From Pseudomonas fluorescens (GTDB lineage Bacteria; Pseudomonadota; Gammaproteobacteria; Pseudomonadales; Pseudomonadaceae): a stretch of 64,000 nt of DNA. Of the stretch, positions 52,283-61,838 are shown one piece after another. Positions within the stretch are counted from its first letter, which is position 1. The number at the start of each line of letters is the position of its first letter. Location: contig NZ_CABVIY010000006.1 of assembly GCF_902498195.1 (NCBI RefSeq), positions 62,001-126,000 on the forward strand. Reading direction: 5' to 3'. Both the position numbers and the translations under genes were made by a program. Below the pieces are notes generated by a model that did no database searches, was not told the DNA's origin, and saw only the letters and a list, made by a program, of their open reading frames with translations.

Positions 52283-53342
52283 CGTTTTGATCATGGCCGG
52301 CGGCACCGGTGGCCACGTCTTCCCGGCACTGGCCTGCGCCCGTGAGTTCCAGGCCCGCGGCTACACCGTGCACTGGCTCGGCACGCCACGGGGCATCGAA
52401 AATGAACTGGTCCCGGCGGCCGGTATCGAACTGCACCGGATCAACGCCAGCGGCCTGCGCGGCAAGGGCAAATTATCCCTGCTCAAGGCGCCGTTCATGT
52501 TGCTCAAGTCGGTCTGGCAGGCGCGGGCGATCATTCGCCGGTTGCAGCCGGTCTGCGTGGTCGGCTTTGGTGGTTATGTGACCGGTCCTGGCGGTGTTGC
52601 CGCCAAACTGGCCGGCGTGCCGGTGATCGTTCATGAGCAGAACGCCGTGGCCGGTACCGCCAATCGGTTGCTCGTGCCGTTGGCCGCCCGAGTCTGTGAA
52701 GCGTTCCCCGACACCTTTACCCTGTCGAGCAGCCGGCGGACCACCGGTAACCCGGTGCGCACCGAGCTGTTCCTCGAAACACCGCGACCCGCCCTGGGCG
52801 GTCGCAAGGCGCGTTTGCTGATCCTGGGCGGAAGCCTGGGCGCAGAGCCGTTGAACAAGTTGCTGCCTGAAGCTCTGTCGCAAGTCGCCACCGACTTACG
52901 TCCGGACGTGTTCCACCAGGCTGGCAAAAACCACGATGAAGTGACTGCAGAGCGCTATCGCGCGGCTGGCGTCGAGGCGCAAGTGCAGCCTTTCATCAAA
53001 GACATGGCCCAAGCCTATGGCTGGGCCGACCTGGTGGTGTGCCGCGCAGGCGCGCTGACCATCAGTGAACTGGCTGCCGCCGGTCTGCCCTCGATGCTGG
53101 TGCCTTTGCCCCACGCGATCGACGATCACCAGACCCGCAACGCCGATTATTTGGCCCGTGAAGGCGCTGCCTTCCTGATGCCGCAAAGAACGACTGGCGC
53201 AGCGGACCTTGCCGCTCGCCTGACAGAGGTCCTGATGCAACCGCAACGACTAAACGATATGGCCACTGCGGCCCGCCGCCTGGCCAAACCCGATGCCACC
53301 CGTAACGTGGTCGATACCTGCCTGGAGGTGGCCCATGGTTGA
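52272..53342 (+). CDS. murG: Lipid II synthase MurG
   Basis: A 356-residue GT-B glycosyltransferase on the inner face of the membrane; it adds GlcNAc to lipid I. GGTGGHVFPALA (residues 9-20) and GFGGYVTGPGG (about 99-109) are the glycine-rich loops, and CRAGALTISELAAAGLP near 258-274 is the UDP-GlcNAc-binding region. The ATG at 52272 is inside the ftsW 3' end with GGAG upstream. Confidence 0.96.
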   Translation: MGANVLIMAGGTGGHVFPALACAREFQARGYTVHWLGTPRGIENELVPAAGIELHRINASGLRGKGKLSLLKAPFMLLKSVWQARAIIRRLQPVCVVGFGGYVTGPGGVAAKLAGVPVIVHEQNAVAGTANRLLVPLAARVCEAFPDTFTLSSSRRTTGNPVRTELFLETPRPALGGRKARLLILGGSLGAEPLNKLLPEALSQVATDLRPDVFHQAGKNHDEVTAERYRAAGVEAQVQPFIKDMAQAYGWADLVVCRAGALTISELAAAGLPSMLVPLPHAIDDHQTRNADYLAREGAAFLMPQRTTGAADLAARLTEVLMQPQRLNDMATAARRLAKPDATRNVVDTCLEVAHG

Positions 53343-54795
53343 GAATCAAAAAGCCATGCCACAACCGGAAATGCGTCGCATCCGTCGCATCCACTTCGTC
53401 GGTATCGGCGGTGTGGGCATGTGCGGGATTGCCGAAGTGTTGTTGAACCTGGGCTATGACGTGTCCGGTTCCGACCTGAAGGCATCGCCGGTGACCGAGC
53501 GCCTGGAGTCCTTCGGTGCGCAGATTTTCATCGGCCACCGCGCCGAAAACGCCGCTGCCGCCGACGTGCTGGTGGTGTCGAGCGCCGTCAATACGTCAAA
53601 CCCGGAAGTGGCCAACGCGCTGGAACGCCGTATTCCCGTGGTGCCGCGTGCAGAAATGCTGGCTGAGCTGATGCGCTATCGCCACGGCATTGCCGTCGCC
53701 GGTACCCATGGCAAAACCACCACCACCAGCCTGATCGCTTCGGTGTTCGCCGCGGGTGGCCTGGATCCGACCTTTGTCATCGGTGGTCGTCTGAACGCCG
53801 CGGGCACCAACGCCCAGCTCGGCACCAGCCGCTACCTGATCGCTGAAGCCGATGAAAGCGACGCGAGTTTCCTGCACCTGCAGCCGCTGGTGGCCGTGGT
53901 CACCAACATCGACGCCGATCACATGGCGACCTACGACGGCGACTTCAACAAACTGAAGAAAACCTTCGTCGAGTTCCTCCACAACCTGCCGTTTTATGGC
54001 CTGGCCGTGGTTTGCCTCGATGATCCGGTAGTGCGTGAAATCCTCCCGCAGGTCAAGCGCCCGACGGTCACCTACGGCTTCGGCGAAGACTGCGACGTGC
54101 GCGCTATCAATGTGCGCCAGCAGGGCATGCAGACCTTCTTCACCGTGCTGCGCCCGGATCGCGAACCTCTGGATGTCTCGGTGAACATGCCGGGCAACCA
54201 CAACGTTCTCAACTCCCTGGCGACCATTTGCATCGCCAGCGACGAAGGCGTCAGCGATGAAGCCATTGTCCAGGGCCTGTCCGGGTTCCAGGGCGTCGGC
54301 CGACGTTTCCAGGTCTACGGCGAACTGCCGGTGGACGGCGGCAACGTGATGCTGGTGGATGACTACGGCCACCACCCGACCGAAGTCGCGGCGGTGATCA
54401 AGGCCGTGCGCGGTGGCTGGCCGGAGCGCCGGCTGGTGATGGTCTACCAGCCGCATCGCTACAGCCGCACCCGCGACCTGTACGACGACTTCGTCAATGT
54501 GCTGGCCGACGCCAACGTGCTGCTGCTGATGGAAGTCTATCCGGCGGGCGAAGAACCGATCCCGGGGGCCGACAGCCGCAAGCTGTGCAACAGCATCCGC
54601 CAGCGCGGTCAGCTCGACCCGATCTACATCGAGCGCGGTGTCGACCTCGCGCCGCTGGTCAAGCCATTGCTGCGCGCCGGCGACATCCTGCTGTGCCAGG
54701 GCGCCGGCGACATCGGCGGCCTCGCGCCAAAATTGTTGAAAAGTGAGTTGTTCGCCGGCGCCGTGGCTGCGCCGGTCGAGGGGAAGTTGAAATGA
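53335..54795 (+). CDS. murC: UDP-MurNAc:L-alanine ligase MurC
   Basis: A 486-residue Mur ligase, the first to add an amino acid (L-Ala) to UDP-MurNAc. HFVGIGGVGMCGIAEVL is the uridine-nucleotide site, VAGTHGKTTTTSLI at about residues 121-134 the ATP loop, and the DDYGHHPTEV block lies near 342. The ATG at 53335 with GGAGG upstream is chosen; it overlaps murG by 8 bases and ddlB by 4. Confidence 0.96.
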   Translation: MVENQKAMPQPEMRRIRRIHFVGIGGVGMCGIAEVLLNLGYDVSGSDLKASPVTERLESFGAQIFIGHRAENAAAADVLVVSSAVNTSNPEVANALERRIPVVPRAEMLAELMRYRHGIAVAGTHGKTTTTSLIASVFAAGGLDPTFVIGGRLNAAGTNAQLGTSRYLIAEADESDASFLHLQPLVAVVTNIDADHMATYDGDFNKLKKTFVEFLHNLPFYGLAVVCLDDPVVREILPQVKRPTVTYGFGEDCDVRAINVRQQGMQTFFTVLRPDREPLDVSVNMPGNHNVLNSLATICIASDEGVSDEAIVQGLSGFQGVGRRFQVYGELPVDGGNVMLVDDYGHHPTEVAAVIKAVRGGWPERRLVMVYQPHRYSRTRDLYDDFVNVLADANVLLLMEVYPAGEEPIPGADSRKLCNSIRQRGQLDPIYIERGVDLAPLVKPLLRAGDILLCQGAGDIGGLAPKLLKSELFAGAVAAPVEGKLK

Positions 54796-55760
54796 CTGCT
54801 GCCTACGCCAACCTCGTCTCCACCCTCGCGCCGAAAGATTTCGGTCGTGTCGCCGTGCTGTTCGGTGGCAAGAGTGCCGAGCGCGAAGTGTCACTGAAGT
54901 CGGGCAACGCCGTTCTCGATGCACTGCAAAGCGCGGGTGTGGACGCGTTCGGTCTCGACGTCGGCGATGACCTCCTGCAGCGTCTGCTGAACGAAAAAAT
55001 CGACCGGGCCTTCATCATCCTCCACGGTCGTGGCGGGGAAGACGGCAGCATGCAGGGCTTGCTCGAATGCCTGGGCATTCCCTACACCGGCAGCGGCATC
55101 CTCGCCTCGGCACTGGCCATGGACAAGCTGCGCACCAAGCAGGTCTGGCACAGCCTGGGCATTCCGACACCACGCCACGCCGTGCTGAGCAGCGAGGCCG
55201 ACTGTATTTGCGCTGCTGCGGAACTGGGCTTCCCTTTGATCGTCAAACCGGCCCATGAAGGTTCAAGTATCGGTATGGCCAAAGTGACGTCCGCGTCGGA
55301 GTTGATCGACGCCTGGAAAGCGGCCAGTACCTACGATTCGCAAGTGTTGGTCGAGCAATGGATTCAAGGTCCGGAGTTCACCATCGCCACCCTGCGTGAC
55401 CAGGTGTTGCCACCGATTGCCCTGGGCACGACGCACAGCTTCTACGACTACGACGCCAAGTACATCGCCAACGATACCCAGTACCGCATTCCGTGCGGAC
55501 TGGACAGCGACAAGGAAAAGGAACTGATGGACCTCACGGCCAAGGCCTGTGAGGCGCTGGGTATTGCGGGCTGGGGCAGGGCGGACGTGATGCAGGACGC
55601 CGACGGGCAGTTCTGGTTCCTGGAGGTCAACACCGCACCGGGCATGACCGATCACAGTCTGGTTCCCATGGCGGCCCGTGCCGCCGGCCTGGATTTCCAG
55701 CAGCTGGTTCTGGCCATTCTGGCGGCGAGCGTAGCTGGCAACGAAGAGCCAAGAGGTTAA
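54792..55760 (+). CDS. ddlB: D-alanine-D-alanine ligase
   Basis: A 322-residue ATP-grasp enzyme. VAVLFGGKSAEREVSLKSG is the N-terminal signature, IILHGRGGEDGSMQGLLE and VKPAHEGSSIGMAKV follow, and EVNTAPGMTDHSLVP is the metal and phosphate site near the C terminus. It makes the D-Ala-D-Ala used by MurF. It lies between murC and ftsQ, where E. coli has ddlB. Confidence 0.96.
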   Translation: MTAAYANLVSTLAPKDFGRVAVLFGGKSAEREVSLKSGNAVLDALQSAGVDAFGLDVGDDLLQRLLNEKIDRAFIILHGRGGEDGSMQGLLECLGIPYTGSGILASALAMDKLRTKQVWHSLGIPTPRHAVLSSEADCICAAAELGFPLIVKPAHEGSSIGMAKVTSASELIDAWKAASTYDSQVLVEQWIQGPEFTIATLRDQVLPPIALGTTHSFYDYDAKYIANDTQYRIPCGLDSDKEKELMDLTAKACEALGIAGWGRADVMQDADGQFWFLEVNTAPGMTDHSLVPMAARAAGLDFQQLVLAILAASVAGNEEPRG

Positions 55761-55764
55761 GACC

Positions 55765-56634
55765 ATGCAAGGCGCACAGCTGAGACATCAGCCCCCCGCA
55801 CCCACCGGCCGCAAGCCGGTGCCGCGGGGTGCCAGCCGAATGGTGGCCAAAGAGCCGATGTCCGCGCGCCTGCCGAAAGCCAATTTCGGCTTTCTGAAAA
55901 GCCTGTTCTGGCCAGTGCTGTTGGTGGCACTGGGGTTCGGTACTTATGAAGGCGCGCAGCGATTGATGCCGTACGCCGATCGGCCGATCACCCGGATCAA
56001 CGTGCAGGGCGACCTGAGCTACATCAGCCAGCAAGCGGTGCAGCAGCGGATCGCCCCGTACGTGGCGTCGAGCTTCTTCACCATCGACCTGGCAAGCATG
56101 CGCACCGAGCTGGAACAGATGCCATGGATCGCCCACGCCGAAGTGCGGCGGGTGTGGCCGGATCAAGTGGTGATCCGCCTGGAAGAACAACTGCCGGTGG
56201 CTCGCTGGGGCGATGAGTCGCTGTTGAACAACCAGGGCCAGGCGTTCACGCCGCGTGAGCTGGCCAATTACGAACACCTGCCGCAGTTGTTCGGTCCACA
56301 GCGGGCTCAGCAGCAAGTGATGCAGCAATACCAGGTACTGAGCCAGATGCTCAGGCCGCTGGGCTTCTCGATCGCACGCCTGGAATTGCGTGAACGAGGC
56401 AGCTGGTTCCTGACCACTGGCCCCGGCAGTGCGGGCCCTGGAATCGAACTGTTGCTGGGACGCGGCAACCTGGTGGAAAAGATGCGCCGCTTCATTGCCA
56501 TCTATGACAAGACGCTCAAAGAACAGATTACGAACATTGCGCGCATCGATCTGCGCTACGCCAACGGCCTCGCTGTTGGCTGGCGGGAACCTGTAGCGCC
56601 TACGACAGCCCAACCCGCTGTCGCGAAGAATTAA
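55765..56634 (+). CDS. ftsQ: Cell division protein FtsQ
   Basis: A 289-residue bitopic protein with a basic cytoplasmic N terminus of about 50 residues, one membrane helix (SLFWPVLLVALGFGTYEGA region), a POTRA domain beginning ITRINVQGDLSYISQQAV and a beta domain (LPQLFGPQRAQQ, LELRERGSWFL). It recruits FtsL/FtsB to the divisome. Four bases after ddlB. Confidence 0.94.
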   Translation: MQGAQLRHQPPAPTGRKPVPRGASRMVAKEPMSARLPKANFGFLKSLFWPVLLVALGFGTYEGAQRLMPYADRPITRINVQGDLSYISQQAVQQRIAPYVASSFFTIDLASMRTELEQMPWIAHAEVRRVWPDQVVIRLEEQLPVARWGDESLLNNQGQAFTPRELANYEHLPQLFGPQRAQQQVMQQYQVLSQMLRPLGFSIARLELRERGSWFLTTGPGSAGPGIELLLGRGNLVEKMRRFIAIYDKTLKEQITNIARIDLRYANGLAVGWREPVAPTTAQPAVAKN

Positions 56635-56649
56635 GAGAGGCAGGACCCC

Positions 56650-57909
56650 ATGGCAAACGTGCAAAGCGGCAAAATGATCGTCGGTCTCGATATCGGCACC
56701 TCCAAGGTGGTGGCGCTGGTAGGCGAAGTGGCGGACGACGGCACGCTGGAAATCGTCGGGATCGGTACCCATCCGTCCCGTGGCCTGAAGAAAGGCGTGG
56801 TGGTGAACATCGAGTCCACCGTGCAGTCGATCCAGCGCGCGATCGAAGAAGCGCAGCTGATGGCGGGCTGCCGCATCCACTCGGCGTTTGTCGGCGTGGC
56901 CGGTAATCACATCCGCAGCCTGAACTCCCACGGCATCGTGGCGATTCGTGATCGCGAAGTCAGCTCCGCCGACCTTGAGCGTGTGCTCGACGCTGCCCAG
57001 GCCGTGGCGATCCCGGCCGACCAGCGCGTGCTGCACACCCTGCCGCAGGATTACGTGATCGATAACCAGGAAGGTGTTCGCGAGCCTCTGGGCATGTCGG
57101 GCGTGCGCCTGGAAGCCAAGGTCCATGTGGTGACCTGCGCCGTCAACGCCGCACAGAACATTGAAAAATGCGTGCGTCGCTGCGGCCTGGAAATCGACGA
57201 CATCATTCTCGAACAACTGGCGTCCGCGTACTCGGTGCTGACCGACGACGAAAAAGAACTGGGCGTGTGCCTGGTGGACATCGGCGGTGGCACCACCGAC
57301 ATCGCGATCTTCACCGAAGGCGCGATCCGTCACACCGCGGTGATCCCGATTGCGGGCGACCAGGTGACCAACGACATCGCGATGGCGCTGCGCACCCCGA
57401 CCCAGTACGCCGAAGAAATCAAGATTCGCTACGCCTGCGCCCTGGCCAAGCTGGCCGGTGCCGGTGAAACCATCAAGGTGCCAAGCGTTGGCGATCGTCC
57501 GCCACGCGAGCTGTCCCGCCAGGCCCTGGCCGAAGTGGTCGAGCCGCGCTACGACGAGCTGTTCACGCTGATCCAGGCCGAGCTGCGCCGCAGCGGCTAC
57601 GAAGACCTGATCCCGGCCGGCATCGTGCTGACCGGTGGTACGTCGAAGATGGAAGGCGCCACCGAACTGGCCGAGGAAATCTTCCACATGCCGGTGCGCC
57701 TGGGCGTGCCCCATGGCGTGAAGGGCCTGGATGACGTGGTCCGCAACCCGATTTATTCCACCGGTGTCGGCCTGTTGATGTACGGCCTGCAGAAGCAATC
57801 GGACGGTATTTCGTTCTCGGGCATCGGCAGCCGCGACAGCTATAGCAACGAAGAACCGAAAGGCGCCTTGCTCGATCGCATCAAGAGCTGGGTCCAGGGC
57901 AATTTCTAA
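56650..57909 (+). CDS. ftsA: Cell division protein FtsA
   Basis: A 419-residue actin-like ATPase. MIVGLDIGTSKVVALVGEV (phosphate 1), CLVDIGGGTTDIAIF (phosphate 2, about residue 207) and IVLTGGTSKMEGATELAEE (adenosine) are all visible, and the amphipathic C-terminal helix LLDRIKSWVQGNF is the membrane-targeting sequence. It tethers FtsZ filaments to the membrane. Confidence 0.96.
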   Translation: MANVQSGKMIVGLDIGTSKVVALVGEVADDGTLEIVGIGTHPSRGLKKGVVVNIESTVQSIQRAIEEAQLMAGCRIHSAFVGVAGNHIRSLNSHGIVAIRDREVSSADLERVLDAAQAVAIPADQRVLHTLPQDYVIDNQEGVREPLGMSGVRLEAKVHVVTCAVNAAQNIEKCVRRCGLEIDDIILEQLASAYSVLTDDEKELGVCLVDIGGGTTDIAIFTEGAIRHTAVIPIAGDQVTNDIAMALRTPTQYAEEIKIRYACALAKLAGAGETIKVPSVGDRPPRELSRQALAEVVEPRYDELFTLIQAELRRSGYEDLIPAGIVLTGGTSKMEGATELAEEIFHMPVRLGVPHGVKGLDDVVRNPIYSTGVGLLMYGLQKQSDGISFSGIGSRDSYSNEEPKGALLDRIKSWVQGNF

Positions 57910-57987
57910 GATTTACCGCAACACCGTTACACCGTTGTAGATACAGGCAGTAGGCGAAAAAACTAGAGAACGTAAAGGAGAGGGAAA

Positions 57988-59181
57988 ATGTTCGAACTCG
58001 TAGACAACATCCCCGCAAGCCCGGTTATTAAAGTGATCGGTGTTGGCGGTGGCGGCGGTAACGCCGTGAATCACATGGTCAAGAGCAACATTGAAGGCGT
58101 CGAGTTCATCTGCGCCAACACTGATGCCCAGGCGCTGAAGAGCATCAGCGCGCGGACCATCCTGCAACTCGGCACCGGCGTGACCAAGGGTCTGGGTGCC
58201 GGTGCGAACCCTGAAGTAGGTCGTCAGGCCGCTCTCGAAGACCGTGAGCGCATTGCCGAAGTCCTGCAGGGCACCAACATGGTGTTCATCACCACCGGCA
58301 TGGGCGGCGGTACCGGTACCGGTGCGGCCCCTATCATTGCTGAAGTGGCCAAGGAAATGGGGATCCTCACCGTTGCGGTGGTGACCCGTCCGTTCCCGTT
58401 CGAAGGTCGCAAGCGCATGCAACTCGCCGACGAAGGCATCCGCCTGCTGTCGGAAAGCGTCGACTCGCTAATCACCATTCCCAACGAGAAGCTGCTGACC
58501 ATCCTCGGTAAAGACGCCAGCCTGCTGTCGGCTTTCGCCAAGGCGGACGATGTACTGGCCGGTGCCGTTCGCGGTATCTCCGACATCATCAAGCGTCCGG
58601 GCATGATCAACGTCGACTTTGCCGACGTACGCACCGTGATGAGCGAAATGGGCATGGCGATGATGGGCACTGGCTGCGCCAGCGGTCCGAACCGTGCACG
58701 CGAGGCCACTGAAGCGGCCATCCGCAACCCGTTGCTCGAAGACGTGAACCTGCAAGGCGCACGCGGCATCCTGGTGAACATCACCGCCGGTCCTGACCTG
58801 TCCCTGGGTGAGTACTCCGACGTGGGTAGCATCATCGAAGCCTTCGCTTCCGAGCACGCCATGGTCAAGGTCGGTACCGTTATCGATCCGGACATGCGCG
58901 ATGAGCTGCACGTGACTGTCGTTGCAACCGGTTTGGGCGCTAAAATCGAGAAGCCTGTGAAGGTCATCGACAATACCGTTCACACCTCGATGGCTTCCCA
59001 GCCACAACAACAGGCCCCTGTTCGTCAGGAAGCTCCAGCGGTGAACTACCGTGACCTGGACCGTCCGACCGTCATGCGCAACCAGGCCCAGGCCGGTGCT
59101 GCGACTGCCGCGAAGATGAATCCGCAAGATGATCTGGATTACCTGGACATCCCGGCATTCCTGCGTCGTCAGGCCGATTGA
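57988..59181 (+). CDS. ftsZ: Cell division protein FtsZ
   Basis: A 397-residue tubulin-like GTPase that forms the Z ring. IGVGGGGGNAVNHM at residues 12-25 and the tubulin signature GGGTGTGAAP at about 107-116 bind GTP; NVDFADVRTVM carries the T7 loop region. After a Gln/Pro-rich linker the C terminus LDYLDIPAFLRRQAD is the peptide that binds FtsA and ZipA. A 78-base spacer after ftsA could hold extra promoter activity. AGGAG precedes the ATG. Confidence 0.98.
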   Translation: MFELVDNIPASPVIKVIGVGGGGGNAVNHMVKSNIEGVEFICANTDAQALKSISARTILQLGTGVTKGLGAGANPEVGRQAALEDRERIAEVLQGTNMVFITTGMGGGTGTGAAPIIAEVAKEMGILTVAVVTRPFPFEGRKRMQLADEGIRLLSESVDSLITIPNEKLLTILGKDASLLSAFAKADDVLAGAVRGISDIIKRPGMINVDFADVRTVMSEMGMAMMGTGCASGPNRAREATEAAIRNPLLEDVNLQGARGILVNITAGPDLSLGEYSDVGSIIEAFASEHAMVKVGTVIDPDMRDELHVTVVATGLGAKIEKPVKVIDNTVHTSMASQPQQQAPVRQEAPAVNYRDLDRPTVMRNQAQAGAATAAKMNPQDDLDYLDIPAFLRRQAD

Positions 59182-59293
59182 TGAAATGTATCAGGGCTAT
59201 GAAGGTGATTGGTGTTCAGCAAAGGCGTGGTCTGCTATCATCGCCAGCCTTTGTTGATACCAGTTCGCAATTTGCGCTGAAGCGGCCCAAGCC

Positions 59294-60205
59294 ATGATTA
59301 AACAACGCACACTGAAAAATATTATCCGTGCCACAGGTGTAGGCCTGCACTCCGGGGAGAAGGTTTACCTGACCCTCAAGCCTGCACCGATCGACACCGG
59401 CATTGTGTTTTGTCGTGCCGACCTCGATCCGGTCGTGCAGATCCCTGCCCGCGCGGAAAACGTTGGTGAAACCACGATGTCGACCACGTTGGTCAATGGT
59501 GACGTCAAGGTGGATACGGTTGAGCACTTGCTCTCGGCCATGGCTGGCCTGGGCATCGATAACGCCTACGTCGAGCTCTCCGCGTCCGAAGTCCCGATCA
59601 TGGATGGTAGCGCTGGACCCTTCGTATTTCTGATTCAGTCGGCTGGCCTGGAAGAACAGGACGCCGCCAAGAAGTTCATCCGTATCCTGCGGGAAGTGAC
59701 AGTGGAAGACGGCGACAAGCGCGCCACTTTCGTGCCTTTCGAAGGTTTCAAGGTGAGCTTCGAGATCGATTTCGATCACCCGGTTTTCCGTGACCGCACA
59801 CAAAGTGCAAGCGTGGATTTTTCCAGCACTTCGTTCGTAAAAGAAGTCAGCCGCGCCCGTACCTTTGGTTTCATGAGTGACATCGAGTACCTGCGCAAGC
59901 ACAACCTCGCACTCGGCGGCAGCGTTGAAAACGCTATTGTGGTCGACGCGGATGGTGTACTGAACGAAGACGGCCTTCGCTATGAAGACGAATTCGTGAA
60001 GCACAAGATCCTCGATGCAATTGGTGACCTCTACCTGCTGGGCAATAGCCTGATTGGTGAGTTCAAGGGCTTCAAGTCCGGACATGCATTGAACAACCAG
60101 CTGCTGCGCAAGTTGATTGAGCAGACAGATGCCTGGGAAGTCGTGACTTTCGAAGACGCCAGCACTGCACCGATCTCTTACATGCGTCCTGTTGCGGCCG
60201 TGTAA
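59294..60205 (+). CDS. lpxC: UDP-3-O-acyl-N-acetylglucosamine deacetylase LpxC
   Basis: A 303-residue zinc hydrolase that makes the first committed step of lipid A synthesis. Zinc ligands are His in TVEHLLSAM and the His/Asp pair in KHKILDAIGD; the general-acid His is in KSGHALNNQLL. The 112 bases upstream include TATCAT (59236-59241), a possible -10 for separate transcription. This is the last dcw-linked gene and a terminator follows. Confidence 0.97.
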   Translation: MIKQRTLKNIIRATGVGLHSGEKVYLTLKPAPIDTGIVFCRADLDPVVQIPARAENVGETTMSTTLVNGDVKVDTVEHLLSAMAGLGIDNAYVELSASEVPIMDGSAGPFVFLIQSAGLEEQDAAKKFIRILREVTVEDGDKRATFVPFEGFKVSFEIDFDHPVFRDRTQSASVDFSSTSFVKEVSRARTFGFMSDIEYLRKHNLALGGSVENAIVVDADGVLNEDGLRYEDEFVKHKILDAIGDLYLLGNSLIGEFKGFKSGHALNNQLLRKLIEQTDAWEVVTFEDASTAPISYMRPVAAV

Positions 60206-60227
60206 GTAAAAAACCTCTCTAGTTTTT

Positions 60228-60255
60228 AAAGGCTGCCTTCGGGTGGCCTTTTTTT
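60228..60255. terminator. Terminator after lpxC, likely bidirectional
   Basis: AAAGGCTGCC pairs with GGTGGCCTTT (two G-U pairs) around a TTCG tetraloop, with a T run after it. It lies between convergent lpxC and the diguanylate cyclase gene. Confidence 0.88.
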
Positions 60256-60263
60256 ATGCCCGA

Positions 60264-61763
60264 TCAGGCACAAATCACCCGATTACGCCCCCCTTCCTTG
60301 GCCTGATACAGCGCCTTGTCCGCCGAAAACAGCAGCTGTTCCAGGCTGATATCGCTCGCTGTCGTCCAGGTGCTGATGCCGATGCTGACCGTCATGGGCT
60401 GTTCATCGCCCGCCATCACTGGCAATTGCTCCACCTGCGCACGGATGCGCTCGGCGATCTGACGGGCGCCTTCGTTGTCGGTTTCCGCCAGAATCACCGA
60501 AAACTCCTCGCCGCCATAACGCGCCACCAGGTCTGTGGGGCGATGCACATTGGCGCGAATGACCCCGGCCAAGGCGCGCAAGGCTGCATCGCCGGCCAAG
60601 TGGCCATGGCGGTCGTTGAAGGCCTTGAAGTGATCAGCATCGATCATCAGCACCGACATCGGCTTGCCGGAGCGTTGTGCCCGGAACCACTCATGGCGCA
60701 GGGTCTGGTCAAGGGTTCGACGGTTGGCTACCCCGGTCAAGGCATCGGTGGCGGCCAGTTGCGCCAGTTCCTGCTCGGCGCTGTAGCGCAAACGCAGTTC
60801 GCGGCAGAGCAACCAGGTCAGCCACAGCAACGCGAGGCACAAGACCCCGGTTGCACCGCTGATCACCATGGCCGTGCGTTTCCAGGTCGCGAATACTTCG
60901 TCACTGGACAGGGCGACGATCACCGTCAGCGGCAAGTTGCCGACCCGGCTGAAGGTGTACAGGCGAGGCTGGCGGTCAACGCTCGACACACCATCAAAGG
61001 TGCCGCTGCCCTCACGCAGCATGCGCTCGACGTTCGGCCGGCCGGCGAAGTTTTTGCCGATCGAGCTGTCTTTCAGAAACGGCTTTTGTGCCAACAGAAC
61101 GCCGTCGTCGTTGATGATCGCCAGCGTGTTGCCGGTGCCGATGTCCAGGCTGTTGAACAATTGATCGAAATACGCAAGGCGCATCGATGCCACGGCGACA
61201 CCGAGAAACTCACCGGTCGTTGAGGAAATCCGCCGACTGAAGCTCATTTGCCATTCACCGCTGTAAGCGCAGTCGCAGCGGGCCTTGTACGGCCGGCTGA
61301 TGAACATCTCAGTGTCGCGGTTGAAGGCATGCACGAGGAAATAATCGCGGTCAGCGAAGTTGCCCGGCTTGGGTTCGATCAACGATGAGTCGGCGAGCAC
61401 ATCGCCGTGCTTGTCCAGCAACAGCACGTCACTCTTGAAGCGCGCGGCGGTGGCGCGGTCGAACAGCACCAGGTGGCGGATCTGCTTCGAAACCTGCTGG
61501 AGGTCGTCCCGTTGCGCGGCGCCGATCAGGCCTTGCAGGGTCAGGTCGTAAAGCTCCACCGTGCGCAGCACATCGGCGTCGATCAATTGTGCGACGGTGG
61601 TCGCGCTACGCGTGGCGGCCTGTTGGGCGTTGGCGTGCTCACGGATCAGCAGAAAGGTGACGATGCAGAGAATCGCAATGACGGTCAGGCTGCTGCCGAG
61701 GATTACCAGAACCTCGGGCCTTTTGGCACGGCTTGTATCAGAAGGAGTACTGCGTACGGTCAT
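60264..61763 (-). CDS. Diguanylate cyclase with periplasmic Cache sensor
   Basis: A 499-residue membrane protein: TM1 at about residues 18-40, a periplasmic PDC/Cache-type sensor of about 250 residues (ADRDYFLVHAFNRDTEMFISRPY is typical), TM2 near 297-319, and a GGDEF domain. The active-site motif is intact (ARYGGEEFSVIL), and RPTD five residues before it forms a complete inhibitory I-site. It should make cyclic di-GMP in response to an unknown extracellular signal and be product-inhibited. Confidence 0.92.
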   Translation of the reverse strand: MTVRSTPSDTSRAKRPEVLVILGSSLTVIAILCIVTFLLIREHANAQQAATRSATTVAQLIDADVLRTVELYDLTLQGLIGAAQRDDLQQVSKQIRHLVLFDRATAARFKSDVLLLDKHGDVLADSSLIEPKPGNFADRDYFLVHAFNRDTEMFISRPYKARCDCAYSGEWQMSFSRRISSTTGEFLGVAVASMRLAYFDQLFNSLDIGTGNTLAIINDDGVLLAQKPFLKDSSIGKNFAGRPNVERMLREGSGTFDGVSSVDRQPRLYTFSRVGNLPLTVIVALSSDEVFATWKRTAMVISGATGVLCLALLWLTWLLCRELRLRYSAEQELAQLAATDALTGVANRRTLDQTLRHEWFRAQRSGKPMSVLMIDADHFKAFNDRHGHLAGDAALRALAGVIRANVHRPTDLVARYGGEEFSVILAETDNEGARQIAERIRAQVEQLPVMAGDEQPMTVSIGISTWTTASDISLEQLLFSADKALYQAKEGGRNRVICA

Positions 61764-61838
61764 GGGGCTGAAGTCTGCTGGAATGACTGGGTAAGCGTAG
61801 TTCCATAACCGTAGCAGCTGGGCATTCAGGTGGGCCGA

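Noticed and set aside
55627..57798. 723-codon open frame on the minus strand
   Set aside because: Antisense to ddlB, ftsQ and ftsA. The composition is rich in His, Gln and Arg with no domain.
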